NCBI GenBank assembly: GCA_964057225.1 | Contig: OZ059896.1 | Span: forward strand, 22,316,501 to 22,380,500 | Length of the DNA: 64,000 nt | Reading direction: 5' to 3' | Source: Auanema rhodensis | Lineage: Eukaryota > Nematoda > Chromadorea > Rhabditida > Rhabditidae | Shown: in pieces, positions 55,201 to 64,000 of the stretch | How positions within the stretch are numbered: the stretch's first letter is position 1 | Layout of the letters: each line of letters opens with the position of its first letter | Made by a program: the position numbers and the translations under genes | Notes under the pieces: model-generated | What the model was told of the DNA's origin: nothing | What the model saw: only the letters and a program-made list of their open reading frames with translations | Databases searched by the model: none

Positions 55201-55805
55201 ATGTAGTATAGTGCATTCGATGCGGATTTTTAAGCTGCGTCGATCTCTGTTATCAGATTTGCGCTAGCTTAAAAATGCACCGAGATATCAACTGATATAA
55301 GTTCACACTTATATCCTCGATTTTCACCCTGAAGGAATAATTTTTTCGTTGAATAACATTGTCCATCGTCTTTGCCTTGAAAAAAGGAATCTAAAAACAT
55401 CTACTTTTTGCTAAATTATTTTGAAATTTTTCGAAAAAATTTTTGTCAAAATGTTTTTGGAAGCAATGTTGAGTGTACATGGAAACTCAACATACACTAA
55501 TGCATCATTTTTCAAACGATCATAACTAATTTTTGTATCAAGCGTTTCTCAATGTAGTATAGTGCATTCGATGCGGATTTTTAAGCTGCGTCGATCTGTG
55601 TTATCAGATTTGCGCTAGCTTAAAAATGCACCGAGATATCAACTGATATAAGTTCACACTTATATCCTCGATTTTCACCCTGAAGAATTAATTTTTTCGT
55701 TGAATAACATTGTCCATCGTCTTTGCCTTGAATAAAGGAATCTAAAAACATCTACTTTTTGCTAAATTATTTTGAAATTTTTCGAAAAAATTTTTGTCAA
55801 AATGT
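52296..55805. repeat. Two tandem five-monomer (1755-bp) higher-order units
   Basis: m150-m154 and m155-m159 have the same five types in the same order: p237C+p319C; p85C with the rare p121C (gatgccgat); p85C with gaaaactgg; ctc with ggaataat; p85C with p279T. p121C was seen only in m151 and m156. I found no difference between the two units when comparing them by eye, so this is probably the youngest large duplication in the window. Confidence 0.88.
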
Positions 55806-57911
55806 TTTTGGAAGCAATGTTGAGTGTACATGGAAACTCAACATACACTAATGCATCATTTTTCAAACGATCATAACTAATTTTTGTATTAAGCGTTTTT
55901 CAATGTAGTATAGTGCATTCGATGCGGATTTTTAAGCTGCGTCGATCTGTGTTATCAGATTTGCGCTAGCTTAAAAATGCACCAAGATATCAACTGATAT
56001 AAGTTCACACTTATATCCTCGATTTTCACCCTAAAGAATTAATTTTTTCGTTGAATAACATTGTCCATCGTCTTTGCCTTGAATAAAGGAATCTAAAAAC
56101 ATCTACTTTTTGCTAAATTATTTCGAAATTTTTCGAAAAAATTTTTGTCAAAATGTTTTTGGAAGCAATGTTGAGTGTACATGGAAACTCAACATACACT
56201 AATGCATCATTTTTCAAACGATCATAACTAATTTTTGTATTAAGCGTTTCTCAATGTAATATAGTGCATTCAATGCGGATTTTTAAGCTGCGTCGATCTG
56301 TGTTATCAGATTTGCGCTAGCTTAAAAATGCACCGAGATATCAACTGATATAAGTTCACACTTATATCCTCGATTTTCACCCTGAAGAATTAATTTTTTC
56401 GTTGAATAACACTGTCCATCGTCTTTGCCTTGAAAAATGGAATCTAAAAACATCTACTTTTTGCTAAATTATTTTGAAATTTTTCGAAAAAATTTTTGTC
56501 AAAATGTTTTTGGAAGCAATGTTGAGTGTACATGGAAACTCAACATACACTAATGCATCATTTTTCAAACGATCATAACTAATTTTTGTATTAAGCGTTT
56601 TTCAATGTAGTATAGTGCATTCGATGCGGATTTTTAAGCTGCGTCGATCTGTGTTATCAGATTTGCGCTAGCTTAAAAATGCACCAAGATATCAACTGAT
56701 ATAAGTTCACACTTATATCCTCGATTTTCACCCTAAAGAATTAATTTTTTCGTTGAATAACATTGTCCATCGTCTTTGCCTTGAAAACTGGAATCTAAAA
56801 ACATCTACTTTTTGCTAAATTATTTCGAAATTTTTCGAAAAAATTTTTGTCAAAATGTTTTTGGAAGCAATGTTGAGTGTACATGGAAACTCAACATACA
56901 CTAATGCATCATTTTTCAAACGATCATAACTAATTTTTGTATTAAGCGTTTTTCAATGTAGTATAGTGCATTCGATGCGGATTTTTAAGCTGCGTCGATC
57001 TGTGTTATCAGATTTGCGCTAGCTTAAAAATGCACCAAGATATCAACTGATATAAGTTCACACTTATATCCTCGATTTTCACCCTAAAGAATTAATTTTT
57101 TCGTTGAATAACATTGTCCATCGTCTTTGCCTTGAATAAAGGAATTTAAAAACATCTACTTTTTGCTGAATTATTTCGAAATTTTTCGAAAAAATTTTTG
57201 TCAAAATGTTTTTGGAAGCAATGTTGAGTGTACATGGAAACTCAACATACACTAATGCATCATTTTTCAAACGATCATAACTAATTTTTGTATTAAGCGT
57301 TTTTCAATGTAGTATAGTGCATTCGATGCGGATTTTTAAGCTGCGTCGATCTGTGTTATCAGATTTGCGCTAGCTTAAAAATGCACCAAGATATCAACTG
57401 ATATAAGTTCACACTTATATCCTCGATTTTCACCCTAAAGAATTAATTTTTTCGTTGAATAACATTGTCCATCGTCTTTGCCTTGAATAAAGGAATTTAA
57501 AAACATCTACTTTTTGCTAAATTATTTCGAAATTTTTCGAAAAAATTTTTGTCAAAATGTTTTTGGAAGCAATGTTGAGTGTACATGGAAACTCAACATA
57601 CACTAATGCATCATTTTTCAAACGATCATAACTAATTTTTGTATTAAGCGTTTTTCAATGTAGTATAGTGCATTCGATGCGGATTTTTAAGCTGCGTCGA
57701 TCTGTGTTATCAGATTTGCGCTAGCTTAAAAATGCACCAAGATATCAACTGATATAAGTTCACACTTATATCCTCGATTTTCACCCTAAAGAATTAATTT
57801 TTTCGTTGAATAACATTGTCCATCGTCTTTGCCTTGAATAAAGGAATTTAAAAACATCTACTTTTTGCTAAATTATTTCGAAATTTTTCGAAAAAATTTT
57901 TGTCAAAATGT

Positions 57912-58248
57912 TTTTGGAAGCAATGTTGAGTGTACATGGAAACTCAACATACACTAATGCATCATTTTTCAAACGATCATAACTAATTTTTGTATTAAGC
58001 GTTTTTCAATGTAGTATAGTGCATTCGATGCGGATTTTTAAGCTGCGTCGATCTGTGTTATCAGATTTGCGCTAGCTTAAAAATGCACCAAGATATCAAC
58101 TGATATAAGTTCACACTTATATCCTCGATTTTCACCCTGAAGAATTAATTTTTTCGTTGAATAACACTGTCCATCGTCTTTGCTTTGAAAAATGGAATCT
58201 AAAAACATCTACTTTTTGCTAAATTATTTTGAAATTTTTCGAAAAAAT
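57912..58248. repeat. Monomer m166, 337 bp, 14-base deletion at its end
   Basis: The usual tttttg-tcaaaatg-tttttg stretch at the monomer boundary is reduced to one tttttg (58248-58253 region). The loss is 14 bases and lies exactly between two direct tttttg copies, the signature of replication slippage or single-strand annealing. The monomer is also chimeric: p94T and p179A on the left, but ccctgaag, p256C and gaaaaatgg on the right. It is the only large length change in the window. Confidence 0.93.
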
Positions 58249-58950
58249 TTTTGGAAGCAATGTTGAGTGTACATGGAAACTCAACATACACTAATGCATC
58301 ATTTTTCAAACGATCATAACTAATTTTTGTATTAAGCGTTTCTCAATGTAGTATAGTGCATTCGATGCGGATTTTTAAGCTGCGTCGATCTGTGTTATCA
58401 GATTTGCGCTAGCTTAAAAATGCACCGAGATATCAACTGATATAAGTTCACACTTATATCCTCGATTTTCACCCTGAAGAAATAATTTTTCCGTTGAATA
58501 ACATTGTCCATCGTCTTTGCCTTGAAAAATGGAATCTAAAAACATCTACTTTTTGCTAAATTATTTTGAAATTTTTCGAAAAAATTTTTGTCAAAATGTT
58601 TTTGGAAGCAATGTTGAGTGTACATGGAAACTCAACATACACTAATGCATCATTTTTCAAACGATCATAACTAATTTTTGTATTAAGCGTTTCTCAATGT
58701 AGTATAGTGCATTCGATGCGGATTTTTAAGCTGCGTCGATCTCTGTTATCAGATTTGCGCTAGCTTAAAAATGCACCGAGATATCAACTGATATAAGTTC
58801 ACACTTATATCCTCGATTTTCACCCTGAAGGAATAATTTTTTCGTTGAATAACATTGTCCATCGTCTTTGCCTTGAAAAAAGGAATCTAAAAACATCTAC
58901 TTTTTGCTAAATTATTTTGAAATTTTTCGAAAAAATTTTTGTCAAAATGT

Positions 58951-61055
58951 TTTTGGAAGCAATGTTGAGTGTACATGGAAACTCAACATACACTAATGCA
59001 TCATTTTTCAAACGATCATAACTAATTTTTGTATTAAGCGTTTCTCAATGTAGTATAGTGCATTCGATGCGGATTTTTATGCTGCGTCGATCTGTGTTAT
59101 CAGATTTGCGCTAGCTTAAAAATGCACCAAGATATCAACTGATATAAGTTCACACTTATATCCTCGATTTTCACCCTAAAGAATTAATTTTTTCGTTGAA
59201 TAACATTGTCCATCGTCTTTGCCTTGAATAAAGGAATCTAAAAACATCTACTTTTTGCTAAATTATTTCGAAATTTTTCGAAAAAATTTTTGTCAAAATG
59301 TTTTTGGAAGCAATGTTGAGTGTACATGGAAACTCAACATACACTAATGCATCATTTTTCAAACGATCATAACTAATTTTTGTATTAAGCGTTTCTCAAT
59401 GTAGTATAGTGCATTCAATGCGGTTTTTAAGCTGCGTCGATCTGTGTTATCAGATTTGCGCTAGCTTAAAAATGCACCGAGATATCAACTGATATAAGTT
59501 CACACTTATATCCTCGATTTTCACCCTGAAGAATTAATTTTTTCGTTGAATAACACTGTCCATCGTCTTTGCCTTGAAAAATGGAATCTAAAAACATCTA
59601 CTTTTTGCTAAATTATTTTGAAATTTTTCGAAAAAATTTTTGTCAAAATGTTTTTGGAAGCAATGTTGAGTGTACATGGAAACTCAACATACACTAATGC
59701 ATCATTTTTCAAACGATCATAACTAATTTTTGTATTAAGCGTTTTTCAATGTAGTATAGTGCATTCGATGCGGATTTTTAAGCTGCGTCGATCTGTGTTA
59801 TCAGATTTGCGCTAGCTTAAAAATGCACCAAGATATCAACTGATATAAGTTCACACTTATATCCTCGATTTTCACCCTAAAGAATTAATTTTTTCGTTGA
59901 ATAACATTGTCCATCGTCTTTGCCTTGAAAAAAGGAATCTAAAAACATCTACTTTTTGCTAAATTATTTTGAAATTTTTCGAAAAAATTTTTGTCAAAAT
60001 GTTTTTGGAAGCAATGTTGAGTGTACATGGAAACTCAACATACACTAATGCATCATTTTTCAAACGATCATAACTAATTTTTGTATTAAGCGTTTCTCAA
60101 TGTAGTATAGTGCATTCGATGCGGATTTTTAAGCTGCGTCGATCTGTGTTATCAGATTTGCGCTAGCTTAAAAATGCACCAAGATATCAACTGATATAAG
60201 TTCACACTTATATCCTCGATTTTCACCCTAAAGAATTAATTTTTTCGTTGAATAACATTGTCCATCGTCTTTGCCTTGAATAAAGGAATCTAAAAACATC
60301 TACTTTTTGCTAAATTATTTCGAAATTTTTCGAAAAAATTTTTGTCAAAATGTTTTTGGAAGCAATGTTGAGTGTACATGGAAACTCAACATACACTAAT
60401 GCATCATTTTTCAAACGATCATAACTAATTTTTGTATTAAGCGTTTCTCAATGTAGTATAGTGCATTCAATGCGGATTTTTAAGCTGCGTCGATCTGTGT
60501 TATCAGATTTGCGCTAGCTTAAAAATGCACCGAGATATCAACTGATATAAGTTCACACTTATATCCTCGATTTTCACCCTGAAGAATTAATTTTTTCGTT
60601 GAATAACACTGTCCATCGTCTTTGCCTTGAAAAATGGAATCTAAAAACATCTACTTTTTGCTAAATTATTTTGAAATTTTTCGAAAAAATTTTTGTCAAA
60701 ATGTTTTTGGAAGCAATGTTGAGTGTACATGGAAACTCAACATACACTAATGCATCATTTTTCAAACGATCATAACTAATTTTTGTATTAAGCGTTTTTC
60801 AATGTAGTATAGTGCATTCGATGCGGATTTTTAAGCTGCGTCGATCTGTGTTATCAGATTTGCGCTAGCTTAAAAATGCACCAAGATATCAACTGATATA
60901 AGTTCACACTTATATCCTCGATTTTCACCCTAAAGAATTAATTTTTTCGTTGAATAACATTGTCCATCGTCTTTGCCTTGAATAAAGGAATTTAAAAACA
61001 TCTACTTTTTGCTAAATTATTTCGAAATTTTTCGAAAAAATTTTTGTCAAAATGT
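58951..61055. repeat. Two tandem three-monomer higher-order units
   Basis: m169-m171 and m172-m174 share the order p179A/p228A with p94C; then the p116A/p256C type; then p179A/p228A with p94T. m160-m162 have a related arrangement around m161. The units differ in small ways: m171 ends in gaaaaaagg with p319T, whereas m174 has gaataaagg, p288T and p319C. m170 has a one-base deletion. Confidence 0.83.
59302..59651. repeat. Monomer m170, 350 bp, one-base deletion
   Basis: cggattttt at p120-128 is cggttttt here, losing the A after 59423. This removes the outermost base pair of the long inverted repeat at p123-173. The copy is otherwise like m161 and m173. Confidence 0.93.
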
Positions 61056-61406
61056 TTTTGGAAGCAATGTTGAGTGTACATGGAAACTCAACATACACTA
61101 ATGCATCATTTTTCAAACGATCATAACTAATTTTTGTATTAAGCGTTTCTCAATGTAGTATAGTGCATTCGATGCGGATTTTTAAGCTGCGTCGATCTGT
61201 GTTATCAGATTTGCGCTAGCTTAAAAATGCACCAAGATATCAACTGATATAAGTTCACACTTATATCCTCGATTTTCACCCTAAAGAATTAATTTTTTCG
61301 TTGAATAACACTGTCCATCGTCTTTGCCTTGAATAAAGGAATCTAAAAACATCTACTTTTTGCTAAATTATTTCGAAATTTTTCGAAAAAATTTTTGTCA
61401 AAATGT

Positions 61407-62810
61407 TTTTGGAAGCAATGTTGAGTGTACATGGAAACTCAACATACACTAATGCATCATTTTTCAAACAATCATAACTAATTTTTGTATTAAGCGTTTC
61501 TCAATGTAGTATAGTGCATTCGATGCGGATTTTTAAGCTGCGTCGATCTGTGTTATCAGATTTGCGCTAGCTTAAAAATGCACCAAGATATCAACTGATA
61601 TAAGTTCACACTTATATCCTCGATTTTCACCCTAAAGAATTAATTTTTTCGTTGAATAACATTGTCCATCGTCTTTGCCTTGAATAAAGGAATCTAAAAA
61701 CATCTACTTTTTGCTAAATTATTTTGAAATTTTTCGAAAAAATTTTTGTCAAAATGTTTTTGGAAGCAATGTTGCGTGTACATGGAAACTCAACATACAC
61801 TAATGCATCATTTTTCAAACGATCATAACTAATTTTTGTATTAAGCGTTTTTCAATGTAGTATAGTGCATTCGATGCGGATTTTTAAGCTGCGTCGATCT
61901 GTGTTATCAGATTTGCGCTAGCTTAAAAATGCACCAAGATATCAACTGATATAAGTTCACACTTATATCCTCGATTTTCACCCTAAAGAATTAATTTTTT
62001 CGTTGAATAACATTGTCCATCGTCTTTGCCTTGAATAAAGGAATCTAAAAACATCTACTTTTTGCTAAATTATTTCGAAATTTTTCGAAAAAATTTTTGT
62101 CAAAATGTTTTTGGAAGCAATGTTGAGTGTACATGGAAACTCAACATACACTAATGCATCATTTTTCAAACAATCATAACTAATTTTTGTATTAAGCGTT
62201 TCTCAATGTAGTATAGTGCATTCGATGCGGATTTTTAAGCTGCGTCGATCTGTGTTATCAGATTTGCGCTAGCTTAAAAATGCACCAAGATATCAACTGA
62301 TATAAGTTCACACTTATATCCTCGATTTTCACCCTAAAGAATTAATTTTTTCGTTGAATAACATTGTCCATCGTCTTTGCCTTGAATAAAGGAATCTAAA
62401 AACATCTACTTTTTGCTAAATTATTTTGAAATTTTTCGAAAAAATTTTTGTCAAAATGTTTTTGGAAGCAATGTTGAGTGTACATGGAAACTCAACATAC
62501 ACTAATGCATCATTTTTCGAACGATCATAACTAATTTTTGTATTAAGCGTTTTTCAATGTAGTATAGTGCATTCGATGCGGATTTTTAAGCTGCGTCGAT
62601 CTGTGTTATCAGATTTGCGCTAGCTTAAAAATGCACCAAGATATCAACTGATATAAGTTCACACTTATATCCTCGATTTTCACCCTAAAGAATTAATTTT
62701 TTCGTTGAATAACATTGTCCATCGTCTTTGCCTTGAATAAAGGAATCTAAAAACATCTACTTTTTGCTAAATTATTTCGAAATTTTTCGAAAAAATTTTT
62801 GTCAAAATGT
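61407..62810. repeat. Two tandem two-monomer (702-bp) higher-order units
   Basis: m176-m177 and m178-m179 alternate a p64A copy (aacaatcata) with p319T and a p94T copy with p319C. m182-m183 (63513-64000) continue the alternation. m180-m181 are variants in which p64A is combined with p94T and p319C. m177 has a private p18C in the p13-38 hairpin, and m179 has p60G. Confidence 0.8.
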
Positions 62811-63863
62811 TTTTGGAAGCAATGTTGAGTGTACATGGAAACTCAACATACACTAATGCATCATTTTTCAAACAATCATAACTAATTTTTGTATTAAGCG
62901 TTTTTCAATGTAGTATAGTGCATTCGATGCGGATTTTTAAGCTGCGTCGATCTGTGTTATCAGATTTGCGCTAGCTTAAAAATGCACCAAGATATCAACT
63001 GATATAAGTTCACACTTATATCCTCGATTTTCACCCTAAAGAATTAATTTTTTCGTTGAATAACATTGTCCATCGTCTTTGCCTTGAATAAAGGAATTTA
63101 AAAACATCTACTTTTTGCTAAATTATTTCGAAATTTTTCGAAAAAATTTTTGTCAAAATGTTTTTGGAAGCAATGTTGAGTGTACATGGAAACTCAACAT
63201 ACACTAATGCATCATTTTTCAAACGATCATAACTAATTTTTGTATTAAGCGTTTCTCAATGTAGTATAGTGCATTCGATGCGGATTTTTAAGCTGCGTCG
63301 ATCTGTGTTATCAGATTTGCGCTAGCTTAAAAATGCACCAAGATATCAACTGATATAAGTTCACACTTATATCCTCGATTTTCACCCTAAAGAATTAATT
63401 TTTTCGTTGAATAACATTGTCCATCGTCTTTGCCTTGAATAAAGGAATCTAAAAACATCTACTTTTTGCTAAATTATTTCGAAATTTTTCGAAAAAATTT
63501 TTGTCAAAATGTTTTTGGAAGCAATGTTGAGTGTACATGGAAACTCAACATACACTAATGCATCATTTTTCAAACAATCATAACTAATTTTTGTATTAAG
63601 CGTTTCTCAATGTAGTATAGTGCATTCGATGCGGATTTTTAAGCTGCGTCGATCTGTGTTATCAGATTTGCGCTAGCTTAAAAATGCACCAAGATATCAA
63701 CTGATATAAGTTCACACTTATATCCTCGATTTTCACCCTAAAGAATTAATTTTTTCGTTGAATAACATTGTCCATCGTCTTTGCCTTGAATAAAGGAATC
63801 TAAAAACATCTACTTTTTGCTAAATTATTTTGAAATTTTTCGAAAAAATTTTTGTCAAAATGT

Positions 63864-64000
63864 TTTTGGAAGCAATGTTGAGTGTACATGGAAACTCAAC
63901 ATACACTAATGCATCATTTTTCAAACGATCATAACTAATTTTTGTATTAAGCGTTTTTCAATGTAGTATAGTGCATTCGATGCGGATTTTTAAGCTGCGT
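63864..64000. repeat. Partial monomer m183 cut by the window edge
   Basis: The first 137 bases of a copy with p94T, matching the start of m177 and m179. The array plainly continues beyond the window on the right, and also on the left, where base 1 is in the middle of the T-run that spans the monomer boundary. Confidence 0.96.

Larger units (their letters stand above)
32643..55805. repeat. Zone E: p85C-dominated monomers m94-m159
   Basis: p85C (gtatcaagcg) is nearly absent before this zone (seen only in m78) and absent after it. It is carried here by a large share of copies. Associated states are p122A (gcgaattttt), p231T (ctgaataatt), p166C (gcctaaa), p323T (gaatttttt) and p279T. p206A copies occur up to m130 and then disappear. 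The first p179A/p228A copies appear as isolated guests at m99, m108, m112 and m140. Five- and ten-monomer periods are visible. Confidence 0.85.
1..64000. repeat. Satellite DNA array, 351-bp monomer, 182.4 copies
   Basis: The window is a single tandem array. The start of the unit (ttttggaagc) recurs at 1, 352, 703, 1054 and so on to 63864. All copies lie in the same orientation with no inserted sequence. The expected start of copy 183 is 63883 and the observed start is 63864. The 19-base deficit equals the sum of the six deletions I located. Copies are very similar, typically differing from each other at a few sites. Composition is about 68% AT. This structure is typical of centromeric or pericentromeric heterochromatin in eukaryotes. 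The family is not recognised. An insect origin is inferred from length, composition and lack of CpG depletion, not from a sequence match. Confidence 0.99.
55806..64000. repeat. Zone F: p179A/p228A-dominated monomers m160-m183
   Basis: Most copies have caccaaga (p179A), ccctaaag (p228A), gaataaagg and often p94T (gtttttcaatg), p288T (gaattta) and p319C. p85C is gone. m161, m170 and m173 form a minor type with p116A (cattcaatgc), p256C (aacactg) and gaaaaatgg. m167 and m168 (58249-58950) are basic-type copies resembling zone A, embedded without any junction sequence. Confidence 0.88.

Noticed and set aside
52296-55805. Assembly artefact as the cause of the identical five-monomer units
   Set aside because: It cannot be excluded from sequence alone, but the units sit in a coherent series of related five- and ten-monomer patterns with distinct flanks, so a real duplication is the simpler reading. 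Read support is needed.
57079-57270. A further related 63-codon minus-strand frame with a few amino acid differences
   Set aside because: It has the same origin in m163, again due to p310G. The differences follow the local zone F variant sites and show no sign of coding constraint.
1-64000. CRISPR array
   Set aside because: There are no short repeats separated by unique spacers. The unit is 351 bp and the whole unit repeats, with no cas-like gene.
1-64000. Transposable element, rRNA, tRNA or other RNA gene
   Set aside because: No sequence outside the 351-bp unit exists in the window. The monomer has no terminal repeats flanked by target duplications and no tRNA-like internal promoter pair or cloverleaf that I could recognise.

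Overview
The whole 64,000-base window is one uninterrupted satellite DNA array. A 351-bp, AT-rich monomer (about 32% GC, counted on the first copy) is repeated head to tail in a single orientation. Counting from base 1 gives 182 complete copies plus a 137-base partial copy at the right edge (63864-64000). I saw no gene, RNA gene, transposon, inversion or unique sequence. Below, 'm' is the monomer number (m1 starts at base 1) and 'p' is the position inside a 351-bp monomer.

Periodicity is extremely strict. Copies drift out of register by only 19 bases over 64 kb, and all 19 are explained by six deletions: one base in m45, one each in m136, m141 and m146, 14 bases in m166, and one in m170. Copies differ mainly by single-base variants at about 25 recurring sites (p64, 79, 85, 94, 102, 116, 122, 127, 142, 144, 166, 168, 179, 206, 228, 231-243, 256, 279-282, 285, 288, 296, 310, 318-319, 323, 330). 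These variants define monomer types that recur in fixed orders, so the array has a patchy, multi-scale higher-order repeat (HOR) structure with 2-, 3-, 4-, 5- and 10-monomer periods.

Layout by variant content: 1-4914, mixed types with only the basic polymorphisms; 4915-14040, appearance of the p206A/p281C type, including seven copies with p310G; 14041-25973, p102C and p279T types arranged in 3- and 4-monomer units; 25974-32642, 3-monomer units and runs of the p237C type; 32643-55805, dominated by p85C types with 5- and 10-monomer units; 55806-64000, dominated by p179A/p228A types in 2- and 3-monomer units. Several monomers are clear chimeras of two neighbouring types and mark past unequal exchange or gene conversion.

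The organism is most likely a eukaryote with large heterochromatic blocks. Monomer length, AT richness and retained CpG (13 per monomer, more than base composition predicts) fit an insect centromeric or pericentromeric satellite, but I do not recognise the family and this is inference. The monomer contains three conserved inverted repeats and a cluster of A/T tracts. The only open reading frames are eight 63-codon minus-strand frames that lack an ATG start and are opened by one substitution (p310 A to G). I do not regard them as genes.
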